A DNA stretch of 64,000 nucleotides, taken from Methanobacterium aggregans. Its GTDB lineage: Archaea; Methanobacteriota; Methanobacteria; Methanobacteriales; Methanobacteriaceae. Location: positions 248,001 to 312,000 of the forward strand of contig NZ_JAGGLN010000002.1 of NCBI RefSeq assembly GCF_017874455.1. Reading direction: 5' to 3'. Below are positions 19,725 through 29,056 of this stretch, piece after piece; the first letter of the stretch is position 1; every line of letters starts with the position of its first letter. The translations under genes and the position numbers were made by a program. A model generated the notes under the pieces. It did not search any database. It was not told the DNA's origin and saw nothing but the letters and a program-made list of their open reading frames with translations.

Positions 19725-20897
19725 TTGTACCGCCGCCTAAAACCAATAATTATCCTATTAATATTGATAGTATTAGCAATCGCGATGAATCCTGTTGGTA
19801 ACTCTTTAGAGAACTATTATCCACAGCAAAAAGCTATGGATATTGCTGCATTAACTATTGGAAATACTGTTACGTCTGGAATGGATGTTGTGGATGAAAG
19901 TAAACTGCGTAAAGTGCCTGTGATCTATCATCCGGAGTACATAATGAATGATCTCAAAGAACAGCAATTCTATGATCTTTTTGTTGCCTTAACCACAGGT
20001 GCCATTGAAACACCCCTGAATGAGTTAACTGGAGCCCATATCTCATCACATGGAACTGCTCAGGGATTTGAAGGACCTGGAATACTCCTTGTAAAAGGAG
20101 ATAAGCTGGTTGTGAGTCCTCCAGACACATTTGTATGGGGATTCAAAAAAGCTTACACTTACGGTGTTAAGACCAAAAGTGGACTTGAAATCTGGGAAAA
20201 TGAAAAAACCGTTAAAACTGTGCCCTACAGTGATATAAGTAATAGTACAGTTCCTCACAATTACGTTACAGTTAAAACACTGAAAAAATGGTGCAACAAA
20301 GCAGATAATGGGGCCAAAATAACATTAAACTATGGACTGTCCAATTTCAACGACAACAGAAACCCAGTAGCTCCAGAAGACATAGAAACATTCTTTGGAA
20401 ATGATGTTTTAGAGTACATGGAAAATTATCCCTCAGGCAGCCCTGTAATGGTTTACGCTAAATTTTCAACAGAAACTGTTGTTGGAACAGGTGCCGATGT
20501 TTTGGGATCCTATGCAAATTACAGTACAACTGCTAGGGCTTACAATGCAATGCAGTTTGTAAAGGGCTGGAACAACACCATAATACCCCCGCACACAACC
20601 TCACATGGAAAGGAAACTGTTGGATTTCAGGGAATCAGTGACCCCCATGCACCAGAAGACAGTGCCACTCATGGAGTTTGTCCAGCGGCCAGATCACTGC
20701 GAAGTGCCGTTATGTCAGATGGATTCCCACTGCCTGTAGGAATGTCAAGCGGAGAATATGCAGTTTTATATGGATTTGAACCCAGTGCCGGGATATTGCT
20801 CAAAAATACAAATGATTATCCTGTTAAAATTGTGATGTGGACAACTGGAAGTGGTGCAGGCCTGCATATATATACAAAGGCAATTGCATTGGCATAA
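19725..20897 (+). CDS. secreted/membrane-anchored protein with VanW-like C-terminus
   Basis: 390 residues starting at TTG, with AAGGAGG 8-9 nt upstream. Residues 7-21 are a hydrophobic segment after three basic residues: a signal peptide or membrane anchor. The long exported part is rich in Asn, Thr and Tyr. Residues about 315-385 (THGVCPAARSL ... GFPLPVGMSSGEYAVLYG ... LLKNTNDYPVKI) follow the pattern of VanW-domain proteins, in which GGGxCQxST is followed by YG and FxNNTxxPIxI. The resemblance is distant and was judged by eye. A cell-envelope role in this pseudomurein-walled lineage is inference. Confidence 0.7.
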   Translation: MYRRLKPIIILLILIVLAIAMNPVGNSLENYYPQQKAMDIAALTIGNTVTSGMDVVDESKLRKVPVIYHPEYIMNDLKEQQFYDLFVALTTGAIETPLNELTGAHISSHGTAQGFEGPGILLVKGDKLVVSPPDTFVWGFKKAYTYGVKTKSGLEIWENEKTVKTVPYSDISNSTVPHNYVTVKTLKKWCNKADNGAKITLNYGLSNFNDNRNPVAPEDIETFFGNDVLEYMENYPSGSPVMVYAKFSTETVVGTGADVLGSYANYSTTARAYNAMQFVKGWNNTIIPPHTTSHGKETVGFQGISDPHAPEDSATHGVCPAARSLRSAVMSDGFPLPVGMSSGEYAVLYGFEPSAGILLKNTNDYPVKIVMWTTGSGAGLHIYTKAIALA

Positions 20898-20923
20898 AAA
20901 AACTATCCAAATTTCCTTTTCTA

Positions 20924-20940
20924 TTTTTTTCTTATTTTTT
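20924..20940 (+). terminator. T-rich termination tract
   Basis: Two T runs (7 and 6 bases) within 17 bases, 27 bases after the stop of the secreted-protein gene. Confidence 0.4.
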
Positions 20941-21105
20941 AAGGCAATTTATAATTGAAAGAGTTTTCAAATTTAAGAAAAATTTATTTTTTTTTAGATG
21001 AATAAGCTTATTTTAGATAAAAGTTCATTCTTAAATAAAAAGAAGGCTAAAGTAGTATCAGATTGATTTTAAAAAAATTAAAGGAATTATTTCAGTGTGA
21101 TTCAA

Positions 21106-21768
21106 ATGATTTCAGCCATAGTAACAGCAGCAGGAAAAAACAGGCGCATGATAGCGGATCAAAAATCCAGAGGGATTGAAGTAAAGCACAAACTCCTCCT
21201 AGACCTTCATGGAAAGCCAGTTATAATACGGACCATTGAAAACGTTTTGAATGCTGGTGTGGATGAAGTTGTGGTTGTTCTGGGCCATTTCAGCCATCAA
21301 ATAATTGGAGTTATTGATGATTTTGATGATGAAAGAGTTAAGATTGTTGAAAACCCTGATGTAAATGTTGAACTATCTGAAACACTTTTAAATGGGGCTT
21401 TCAATGTTGAATCTGGTTTGTGTCTTTGTGTTGCTGCAGATCAACCCACAATAACAACGGAAACATTTAAAAATCTCATAAAAAAGGCTTCAGAATATTT
21501 TGAACCTGAAAATATCGTTTCAGTAATGGCAAGGCAGAAAACTGGTTTCCTTGATAGTGCAGAGGGACTTGGGATGCCCTTTGTATGTCACAGTGATCTT
21601 TTGAAGAAGTATCTTCCAGGACGTGAGGATAATCTGAATCCTATCTTAAGGAATATGGTTGATGATGATGTGGTTTTCTACGGTTCTCCTGCCCTGAACG
21701 ATTTGGAACTGGTTAACATAAACCGTTGGGATGATTATCTCCTTGTTTTGGAAAAAATGGGCAGATGA
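21106..21768 (+). CDS. MobA/MocA-like nucleotidyltransferase
   Basis: 220 residues from ATG 21106, whose ribosome site GTGAT (21097-21101) doubles as an alternative GTG start. The N-terminus MISAIVTAAGKNRRM with a following KHKLLLDLHGKPVI is the NTP-transferase-3 signature; VAADQPTI near 112-119 is the metal-binding segment, and DLELVNINRWDDY closes the domain. Family members transfer CMP, GMP or similar groups to molybdopterin or sugar phosphates. No molybdenum-cofactor gene is adjacent, so the substrate is open. Confidence 0.8.
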   Translation: MISAIVTAAGKNRRMIADQKSRGIEVKHKLLLDLHGKPVIIRTIENVLNAGVDEVVVVLGHFSHQIIGVIDDFDDERVKIVENPDVNVELSETLLNGAFNVESGLCLCVAADQPTITTETFKNLIKKASEYFEPENIVSVMARQKTGFLDSAEGLGMPFVCHSDLLKKYLPGREDNLNPILRNMVDDDVVFYGSPALNDLELVNINRWDDYLLVLEKMGR

Positions 21769-21964
21769 CAGTTTTTTCAGGAATTTTTTGGATCTAATTC
21801 AAATTATGCTCTTTGAATCTGAATTGAATGGAAAATTGGAGATTGAGTGAATATTAAGGCCTTGACTAACTTAAAAAAAAGTAGCATGTCAATTTCAAAG
21901 CCCAACCTAACCCAGTTCAGACTTACCTTTGTGGATTGCTGTTCTTTCATGCTCTGCTTGGGAA

Positions 21965-22168
21965 CTATTTCTCAAGGCTCTCTTCTAAAAGTTCAAATCT
22001 TTCCTCGAATTCTTCCATAACCTTTCCAAGTTTTTCAACAAGTATTAATGTATCATACACCCAGTTAATAACTAATTCCTGGTCTGCTTCTCCTTCATAT
22101 TCCTTTATTTTCCCAGATAAATCCTTCACTTCTTCCAGTATTTTATAAACTGCTGTTTCATCTGACAC
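21965..22168 (-). CDS. small coiled-coil protein
   Basis: 67 residues, highly charged, with heptad-like spacing of hydrophobic residues along most of its length (EEVKDLSGKIKEYEGEAD, then LEKL and FEERFELLEES). GGGGTGA lies just upstream of the ATG, which supports a real gene. No family is recognised. Confidence 0.6.
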   Translation of the reverse strand: MSDETAVYKILEEVKDLSGKIKEYEGEADQELVINWVYDTLILVEKLGKVMEEFEERFELLEESLEK

Positions 22169-22301
22169 ATTTTCACCCCAGTTATAATCATATATTGTAC
22201 TTCATTCCTATTACAATATTCTGAAGCAAAAAAATGCCCATTATCAGCTGCGAATATTGGCCATGAAAAATTAGTTATGCAAAAAAAGGAAAAATATGGG
22301 A

Positions 22302-22982
22302 TTATAAAGAGTCCAATGCATTTACGAAACAACCTACATTCTCACCGTTCATCCCCACTATAACTTCATCCGGGTTTATATCAGCATAGCTTCTTGAACC
22401 GCTGCAACCTAGGGTTATATTCGGCCTTTTACGAGTGTAAGGGCCTGCAACTGCATCTCCACATATTGACTGTATTCCTGCAAAGTCCGCCTCAACACGA
22501 CCCCCTAGGGTGTAAACCATTGCCTGGGACATCAGCATGGCCTGTTTTGGGTTTGCAATTATCACAACAACATCCGGGTCGAAGGGTGTGGTTTCAAGTG
22601 GTGCATATGCTATTGCTCGCATTATCGGGTCAATTTTTGGTATAGCATCCATTGTTCTCTTGGCTGAGCCAAGGCTTGAGAACCGTTTCAGTGAGTAGTA
22701 CATTTCACCTGTTTTAACCTTTTCTGGAGCTTCCATAAGGCCCAATGCTGCAGCTCCACCTTTACACTTCTCTTCATCCACTGTTGCATAAAAAGTTGCA
22801 CCTTGAGCTGCTTTTTGAACCATTTCACAGTGCCTAATGGATTCATCTATCTTTGGGATGCCCTCAGGAATATCTTCTTCCTTTAAAACTAGCTTAATTG
22901 CAACTGGAGATTTTTTTAGCCCTAATTTATCCCTTATTTTCTCCGAAAGTTCTTTGTATCCGTCTACATCACAACTTGCCAT
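22302..22982 (-). CDS. DUF169 family protein
   Basis: 226 residues from ATG 22982, preceded by GAGGTGA. It matches the DUF169 (COG2043) pattern: KLGLKKSPVAIKLV near 18-31, HCEMVQKAAQG near 51-61, KCKGGAAALGL near 74-84 and a C-terminal CSGSRSYADI near 193-202. Conserved cysteines suggest metal or cluster binding. The family is common in anaerobes and methanogens and its function is unknown. Monocistronic as far as can be seen. Confidence 0.85.
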   Translation of the reverse strand: MASCDVDGYKELSEKIRDKLGLKKSPVAIKLVLKEEDIPEGIPKIDESIRHCEMVQKAAQGATFYATVDEEKCKGGAAALGLMEAPEKVKTGEMYYSLKRFSSLGSAKRTMDAIPKIDPIMRAIAYAPLETTPFDPDVVVIIANPKQAMLMSQAMVYTLGGRVEADFAGIQSICGDAVAGPYTRKRPNITLGCSGSRSYADINPDEVIVGMNGENVGCFVNALDSL

Positions 22983-23260
22983 AAATTTCACCTCAGATGA
23001 TCTATGTAGATAATTGATATAACCTTTTATTTATCTTTCTGATTAACAGCGTTAAGTAGAAATTTTTTTGGAAAATAAAAATTAAAAGAGGTTTTTATTA
23101 ATTTAAAAATAAGTTAAAGATGTTTTATATAAATTAAAAAAATTTACATGGACTAAAAAGATTTTAATGGAAAAATAGTGGATGAATTATTTAAAAAAAA
23201 GTTGAAACTTAAAATAAGTTAGAATATGAATAAGATCATAAAAAGAATTTTATCCATATC

Positions 23261-23998
23261 TCAGGCGGATCTTATGCCTTGTACGAGTTCTGATATTTTT
23301 TGATGGATGTTGGAACTGTTTTCAACCACTGTTCCTGTTACTATTATATCTGCACCAGCTGCTGCAACTTCCCTTGCTTCCTCACCACTTCTGATTCCAC
23401 CACCCACAATGAGTATGATGTCTGAGGATTTTTTAACGGCAGCGATCATTTCAGCGGGAATGTGATTTCCTGCACCGGATCCAGCTTCAAGGTACAGTAA
23501 CTTCATGCCCATGAACTCTGCTGCTATTGCATAGGCTGCTGCAAGGTCTGGTTTTGCTCGAGGTATGAGTTTTGCATCTCCAACCCATCCAACTGTTCCG
23601 CCGGGCTCTACAACGAGATATCCCATGGGTATAGTTTCAATTCCCATTTTCTTAATGGTGGGAGCACCAAGTGCCTGAGCCCCTGTTATCCAGTATGGAT
23701 TCGTTGAGTTTAAAAGGCTCATGAATAAAATAGCATCAGCGTACCTGCTTACGCCGCTTATGTTTCCTGGAAACAAAATAACAGGAACATCAATATTTTC
23801 TTTAAGTGCTTTGGCAGTTGCATCCAACTCATTTGAGTTGGTTGTTGAACCACCTAACATTATGGCATCTGTTCCACCTGTAACCGCTTCTTTGGCTATT
23901 TCAACAGCCTTTTCAGGACTCTGTTCCTCAGGATCCAGTAGGGTCAGGTGCAGTTTATGATCTTTCAATGATTCTTTAAGGTAATCTTCAACATTCAT
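23261..23998 (-). CDS. geranylgeranylglyceryl phosphate synthase
   Basis: 245 residues of the GGGPS/PcrB family, which couples geranylgeranyl diphosphate to sn-glycerol-1-phosphate, the first committed step of archaeal ether-lipid synthesis. Motifs are HLTLLDPEEQ (about 17-26), DAIMLGGSTT (about 44-53), YLEAGSGAGNHIP and VGGGIRSGEEA, which bind the phosphate. GCAGGTGATTCAAG precedes the ATG. Peripheral to the membrane. Single gene. Confidence 0.94.
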   Translation of the reverse strand: MNVEDYLKESLKDHKLHLTLLDPEEQSPEKAVEIAKEAVTGGTDAIMLGGSTTNSNELDATAKALKENIDVPVILFPGNISGVSRYADAILFMSLLNSTNPYWITGAQALGAPTIKKMGIETIPMGYLVVEPGGTVGWVGDAKLIPRAKPDLAAAYAIAAEFMGMKLLYLEAGSGAGNHIPAEMIAAVKKSSDIILIVGGGIRSGEEAREVAAAGADIIVTGTVVENSSNIHQKISELVQGIRSA

Positions 23999-24279
23999 CT
24001 TGAATCACCTGCAAAATGATGATAGAAATTATAATAAAATTTTACAGCATTATTGATAATTTTACATAGATTATTTTTTTTATAGAGGTTATGCTCATAA
24101 AAATTAATCAAAATGCATTTTTATAATGAAATAGAAGGATTTATTTGGATATTAAAGGTAAATAAATGAAATTTTAAAATTATTGATTTTATAGTATGGT
24201 CCTTCAAGTTCAATTAAATCCATGGATAATTTAACATTTGAGGGTTTATAAACCCCTCAGTTAAATTAAAACGGCTTAT

Positions 24280-24426
24280 TCAGCCTCTTGGTTCTTTTGC
24301 CTTGTACCTTAAACCTTTGTAACCACATTTTCTGCATGTTTTTGCGGTTGGAGGGTTTCTTGCGTTACATTTAAGACAAATCTTTATCTTGAAGATTCTG
24401 TTCTCTGCTTCTTCAAATCTAGCCAT
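24280..24426 (-). CDS. rpl40e: ribosomal protein L40e (eL40)
   Basis: 48 residues beginning MARFEEAENRIF, with a four-cysteine zinc ribbon (CLKCNARNPPTAKTCRKCG, about 18-36) and a basic tail. The length and sequence are typical of archaeal L40e. TAGGAGG sits inside the end of the preceding tsr3 gene, whose stop is two bases before this ATG, so both are co-transcribed. Confidence 0.95.
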   Translation of the reverse strand: MARFEEAENRIFKIKICLKCNARNPPTAKTCRKCGYKGLRYKAKEPRG

Positions 24427-24428
24427 GT

Positions 24429-24938
24429 TTAGCCTCCTATGAATTCATTTTGAATCTTAACAACTTCCATGCTTGTTTTAGCATTGGAATATGCCTCTAA
24501 AAGCTCATGGTTGAGCTCTAGAAAAGTAGGTCCCCACTTGAACTGGGACATAATTTCAACAGCATTATCTTTAAGTCCCACTATATAAAAAGTTGCTGCT
24601 ATAGCCTCTGCAGTTGAAAGTTTGCATGGCTTCCCATAGTTGGTGGGATTGGCTGCAACTAGAAATGGGAGTAAACGATGATATTTCTTGCCTTTAAACA
24701 TTACCGAAGATTTCTGTATCTTGTTCCATGAACAATCAAGCCCTACGATACCGCTTTTCTCAACGATCTCCCTGTCCTCTGGGGACACTGCTTTCTCTGA
24801 GAAGGGGTCCAGAACAAGTCCCCTTCGGGGTAGCATGTTCATGTTATTTACCACCCGGATCTTGCCCTGCCTTTGAAGTTTAGCTGTTGTGCACTTTCTG
24901 GGGTCGCACTCGTCTGCATGGTATACTGTAACTTTCAT
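24429..24938 (-). CDS. tsr3: rRNA aminocarboxypropyltransferase Tsr3 (DUF367)
   Basis: 169 residues. The N-terminus MKVTVYHADECDPRKCTTAKL and the motifs LDPFSEKAVSPED and GLDCSWNKI mark the Tsr3 family, which transfers the aminocarboxypropyl group of SAM to a hypermodified small-subunit rRNA uridine. An upstream ATG at 24959 would add seven residues but has no ribosome site. It forms an operon with L40e, fitting a role in ribosome maturation. Confidence 0.9.
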   Translation of the reverse strand: MKVTVYHADECDPRKCTTAKLQRQGKIRVVNNMNMLPRRGLVLDPFSEKAVSPEDREIVEKSGIVGLDCSWNKIQKSSVMFKGKKYHRLLPFLVAANPTNYGKPCKLSTAEAIAATFYIVGLKDNAVEIMSQFKWGPTFLELNHELLEAYSNAKTSMEVVKIQNEFIGG

Positions 24939-25151
24939 TTCAATCAGTGATCTATTCATGGGAATTCAATTTCATCTTAACAGATTTCATCGTAAAAACA
25001 ATTCAACTGTAGATTTATATTTCTTTGTTAATTAGATTATTAAATTTAACTATCATGACTATAAAATATTTTTTTTATTTTCTTAGGTTATAACTATTTT
25101 CTTAGGTTACAAAAAATTTATTTTATTAAATTTTAATGAATTTTAAAAAAT

Positions 25152-27101
25152 CTACAGTTCCCTTCTTTCATTGCGAAGTATTTCAGGAACAACATCCTCT
25201 GGATTCTGTAATTCCTCCAGATCGTAGTAACGACCTCCAGATGCCAGTGCCAATTCCATGTTCATGTTCCTGCCGTACTTAACCGATTTTTCAAAGTTAA
25301 TCACAATGGTGTGTATTTCATTCTCCTTGAGGGCTCCTGCAATATTGAGGGCATCTGTGGTTGGACCTTCCTCAATTGCAACGTTGGGCATGCCGTCTGT
25401 CATGACCAGCATCATTGGTACGTACTCATCCCTCATCTTCTCCTTTTTGAGAATTTCAAATCCTTTTTTAAGGCCAGATGCCAGGGGGGTTGTTCCTCCA
25501 ACCGTTATGTTATCCACCTGTTCCTTGAAAGAACCCGCCCTTCGTGTTGTTGGAATTATGATCTCGGCGTCTTCTCCCTTAAACCCAACAACACTTACCT
25601 TGTCGTTATGGCGATTGGCATCCTCTATCACACGGTTTAAGATTCCCTTGACCCTGTTGGCCTTCCTCTCTGTGAACATGGATCCGCTGATATCCACCAC
25701 AAGAACTATTGATGCCCTTGCACCGTGTTTTCGAACTTTGTGCCTTAGATCATCACTTTCAACCTTCAAAGACATCCTTGCACCTTTCGATTGGGTGCCT
25801 GCAGATTTCAGTGCTGCTGCCCTCAAGGTTGCATCTATGGCAATGTCCCCTGCAGCATCCTTTGGAAGCTTGCTTTTTACGTACTTACCTTTCTGGGTCT
25901 TTGAATCAACCCTTTTACCGTAAAGCCTCCTTTTCTTTTTTCCCTTCATCTTCAGCAATTTTTTTAGATCAGGCCCCTCTTCATCAGCTTCAACCTTTTC
26001 ATCCTCTTTCTCAAGGCTTTTGAGTTTCATGCCCCTTTTTTTACCCTCTGATGAGTTCTGCTGATTTTGGCCAGTTCCCTGCTTCTTGTCCTCAGAGATA
26101 TCTGAAACCGCCTTTTGAACCTTTTCCTTTATCTTTTCAGGCCCCTGTGAGGATTTATGGAATCTTTCCCCAAGAACAAGGAGTGCAGCTTCTTCAACAT
26201 GTTCCTGATTAACTTCTTCCATGTTCTGGTAGGCTGCAACTGTCTTTGCTGTTTTCAGTATTGCTATATCAGCCCTGTGGCCGTCAACCCCCATGTCCAT
26301 GCAGATGTGGGCTATAACCTTCATGAGATCCTTTGAAATACTCACGTTACCCATTACCTTCCTGGCAGTTACTATACTACCTAGGATTTCCTCCTGTTTT
26401 TCCTGGAATTTGTCCCTGAATGCTGCAGGGTCTTTTTCAAATTCTTCCCGTCTTTCCATTATCTGCACACGTTTGTCAAGGTCCATGATGCTGTGAACTG
26501 ATATGTGAAGACCTATTCTGTCAGAAAGCTGAGGTCTGAGCTCTCCCTCAGCAGGGTTCATGGTTCCAACCAGTATGAACCTTGAAGGGTGGGCTATTGA
26601 TATTCCCTCCCTTTCAACTATGTTTACACCGTAGGCTGCTGCATCAAGGAGTACATCAACCAGGTTGTCATCCAGTAGGTTTATTTCATCAACGTAGAGG
26701 ATGTTCCTGTTAGCATCTGCAAGAATTCCAGGTTCTAGGGCTTTTGATCCTTCTTTGAGTGCTTTTTCTATGTTTATGGATCCGACAACCCTGTCCTCTG
26801 TTGATCCAAGGGGCAACTCAACCACGCGCATTTTTTTCTCTTCAACCTCAAAGTCCCCTGATCTGCATGATTCACAGAGGGAATCCGGATCTTCGGGGTT
26901 GCAGTTAAATGGGCAGCCTTTCACAACCTTAAGAGAGGGTAAAAGGTCTGCAAGAGCTCTTACTGCAGTTGTTTTACCTGTTCCCTTGTCTCCTTTTATA
27001 AGAACCCCCCCAATGCTGGGATTTATGGCATTGAGTATTAAGGCTTTTTTAACATTTTCCTGACCAACAATTGCTGAAAATGGGAAAATAAAGTTTTTCA
27101 A
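25152..27101 (-). CDS. fused Mg/Co-chelatase-type ATPase (BchI-BchD-like)
   Basis: About 649 residues. An N-terminal AAA+ domain of the ChlI type (Walker A GDKGTGKT, Walker B ILYVDEINLLDD, sensor VGTMNPAEGELRPQLSDR) is followed by a Lys/Glu-rich linker (about 330-420) and a C-terminal von Willebrand A domain with the MIDAS motif DISGSM and later T and D ligands. It also has a CxxC ... CxxC cluster (CPFNC ... CESC) near 60-80. Such fused I-D proteins insert metals with a CobN/ChlH partner, which is not in the window. TTG 27101 follows GGTGAG; GTG 27110 is an alternative. Cobalt for cobamides is the usual guess in methanogens. Confidence 0.85.
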   Translation of the reverse strand: MKNFIFPFSAIVGQENVKKALILNAINPSIGGVLIKGDKGTGKTTAVRALADLLPSLKVVKGCPFNCNPEDPDSLCESCRSGDFEVEEKKMRVVELPLGSTEDRVVGSINIEKALKEGSKALEPGILADANRNILYVDEINLLDDNLVDVLLDAAAYGVNIVEREGISIAHPSRFILVGTMNPAEGELRPQLSDRIGLHISVHSIMDLDKRVQIMERREEFEKDPAAFRDKFQEKQEEILGSIVTARKVMGNVSISKDLMKVIAHICMDMGVDGHRADIAILKTAKTVAAYQNMEEVNQEHVEEAALLVLGERFHKSSQGPEKIKEKVQKAVSDISEDKKQGTGQNQQNSSEGKKRGMKLKSLEKEDEKVEADEEGPDLKKLLKMKGKKKRRLYGKRVDSKTQKGKYVKSKLPKDAAGDIAIDATLRAAALKSAGTQSKGARMSLKVESDDLRHKVRKHGARASIVLVVDISGSMFTERKANRVKGILNRVIEDANRHNDKVSVVGFKGEDAEIIIPTTRRAGSFKEQVDNITVGGTTPLASGLKKGFEILKKEKMRDEYVPMMLVMTDGMPNVAIEEGPTTDALNIAGALKENEIHTIVINFEKSVKYGRNMNMELALASGGRYYDLEELQNPEDVVPEILRNERREL

Positions 27102-27351
27102 TAGTCTCACCGCTTAACAAAGAATTTTCATATTTTTGTTTTATTTTAAGTTAGTTAAATCTTGATATTATTATGGGTTGCACCTAAGATATAATATGAT
27201 TCAATTTTTTGTATTAACTCCGTGGCTAAAAAGATGAAATTGTATTACTCCATGAGGATTATCCCAATTTATTAGGGTGTAAGGGAATCTGGAATAAAAA
27301 AATACAAAAAGGTAAATAAAAGTGCAGACAAAAAAATAATTGGTGATATAA

Positions 27352-27507
27352 ATGTGCACTGTTGGAGGGCCAATGGCTGATATTAAACTGAAAAAACTCA
27401 AAACAAAAAGGTATAAATGCCTTGATTGCGGAAATACCTTTAAAGGTATTGGAAGAAGAGTAATATGTCCATCATGTCAGTCAGAGAACGTAGAAGAATT
27501 AAATTAA
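27352..27507 (+). CDS. small zinc-ribbon protein
   Basis: 51 residues if started at ATG 27352, which has GGTGAT four bases upstream; an internal ATG at 27373 also has GGAGGG nearby. It contains one zinc ribbon, CLDCG ... CPSC, in a Lys/Arg-rich background (LKKLKTKRYK). Its 3' end overlaps the next gene by 43 bases in another frame, which implies coupled translation. Possibly nucleic-acid or ribosome binding, by composition only. Confidence 0.65.
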   Translation: MCTVGGPMADIKLKKLKTKRYKCLDCGNTFKGIGRRVICPSCQSENVEELN

Positions 27508-27959
27508 ATTCTGATGAAATTCTTTTTTTAATTGGAAGCTCAGGAGAGCTTGGCATAGTAAAAGCATCCAGAGATATGCATATATTCATAGGAACTCCAG
27601 AATCAGAAGAAATTGTGATGTTCCTTGAACCTCAAGATTTAATAGCTGTTTCTGCATTTGAAAATGGTGTGAAAGCTGAAAAAGGTATTGAATCCATGTT
27701 GTACCTTCTGAGGGAGTTGGGTTCGCCCATCGTTGTTCTTCCCAAGGGCCATCCTACTTCAAAAAGACTACCACTGGTTGTGTCTTGCGGAGATCGTGTG
27801 CGCCTTGACTGCGGAATACAGGCCGGCACTCATCCAGAACAGGACATTCTATGTGCATGTGATGATCTTTCAGGTGTTAAAATAGCTGCAGTGGAAGATG
27901 GAGTGGAAGTTGAAGGGGATTTCAGCAGGTTCCAGTTTAAAGTTCAAACTACTTCATAA
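27465..27959 (+). CDS. conserved protein of unknown function, partner of the zinc-ribbon gene
   Basis: 164 residues, not recognised. It is mostly beta-rich and soluble, with LNSDEILFLIGSSGELGI near the start, FIGTPESEEIVMF in the middle, and a cysteine-bearing segment VVSCGDRVRLDCGIQAG followed by CACDD. GGAAGAAGAG precedes ATG 27465; ATG 27474 is possible. It overlaps the zinc-ribbon gene, so the two products probably work together. Confidence 0.65.
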   Translation: MSIMSVRERRRIKLNSDEILFLIGSSGELGIVKASRDMHIFIGTPESEEIVMFLEPQDLIAVSAFENGVKAEKGIESMLYLLRELGSPIVVLPKGHPTSKRLPLVVSCGDRVRLDCGIQAGTHPEQDILCACDDLSGVKIAAVEDGVEVEGDFSRFQFKVQTTS

Positions 27960-28199
27960 TCACCATATCAATACTTATCTTAACAAATAACCCCTAATTG
28001 CATTGAAGCTCAAAAAAACCATTATAAGAACTGTTTTGGCGAATTTTGAATCTTAAAAAAGGTTGAAGCTTAAAAAAAAGCTTTAGATTAATTTAAAAAT
28101 TATTTGAAAATGTAAGCTTTTTTATTTAAAAATAATATTTTGTTAAAAATCCATTCTCAAACACCTTTATATTTATAGTAAAATAGATGAAATGATACC

Positions 28200-28904
28200 A
28201 TGGCAATGTATGAATTTTACCAAATATTTGGGCAGTTAGTTTTCCTTCTTGGAATCTCAGTACTAGCTCTGCTCTCTATTACTCTTGTTCTTGGAAAACT
28301 TCTGATTAAGGAAAACAGGTTAGTCTTCCCAAGACTGCTCCTTTTTACCATAGACATGTTCTACGGCATATTCAAAAGGTTCTCTGAAATTGTGGGAGTT
28401 GATGCTAAGATAGTTGATCAGATCGGTATAGAAGTAAGGAACAAATTGAACGAAAGGATATTCCACAAAATAAAACCTGAAGAGAAGATCCTTGTACTTC
28501 CACACTGCCTCAGACATCAGGATTGTGAGGCCAAACTCGGAGAGTCTGGTTTAGTATGCCAGGACTGCAACCGCTGTGTTATAGGTGTTCTCAAGAACAA
28601 AGCTGAAGAAATGGGTTACGGTGTTTACATAATACCGGGATCTACGTTTTTAAAGAATATCGTTGCAAAGAACAATTTCAAGGCATTCGTAGGTGTTGCC
28701 TGTTACCAGGATCTGAACCTTTCCATGATGAAACTCTCGAAATTTCACTGCCAGGGAGTTCCACTTCTAAGGGATGGTTGTATTAACACAAAAGTTGATG
28801 TTAAAGCTGTGCTTAAAATGATGGGTGCAGATATTAAAAATGGGTCTGAAAAACTCTCAGAAGGAAGTCCATGCAGCAAAAATCCCAGCAGAAAATCACT
28901 TTAA
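28200..28904 (+). CDS. DUF116 family membrane-associated protein
   Basis: 234 residues. The first 60 hold one or two hydrophobic helices (about 10-32 and 43-56). The soluble part has the DUF116 pattern: LPHCLRHQDC, then LVCQDCNRCVIG, GVYIIPGSTF, GVACYQDL and PLLRDGCINTKVD. Eight conserved cysteines suggest a metal or Fe-S site at the membrane. The family is frequent in methanogens and clostridia, with no assigned function. The ribosome site is weak, so the start could shift by two codons. Confidence 0.82.
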   Translation: MAMYEFYQIFGQLVFLLGISVLALLSITLVLGKLLIKENRLVFPRLLLFTIDMFYGIFKRFSEIVGVDAKIVDQIGIEVRNKLNERIFHKIKPEEKILVLPHCLRHQDCEAKLGESGLVCQDCNRCVIGVLKNKAEEMGYGVYIIPGSTFLKNIVAKNNFKAFVGVACYQDLNLSMMKLSKFHCQGVPLLRDGCINTKVDVKAVLKMMGADIKNGSEKLSEGSPCSKNPSRKSL

Positions 28905-29056
28905 GGGCATATAATTAAAATTAAGTAGATTAAATCATTCTCTGACATCATTCACCACTTTTTTCATCATATTTCTTATTACGATTAAAAGAAGTAATTT
29001 TTATTTTACAGTTTTCTAATAATTTAGATGAAAATAAATAAAAAATAAAAGGTAAT

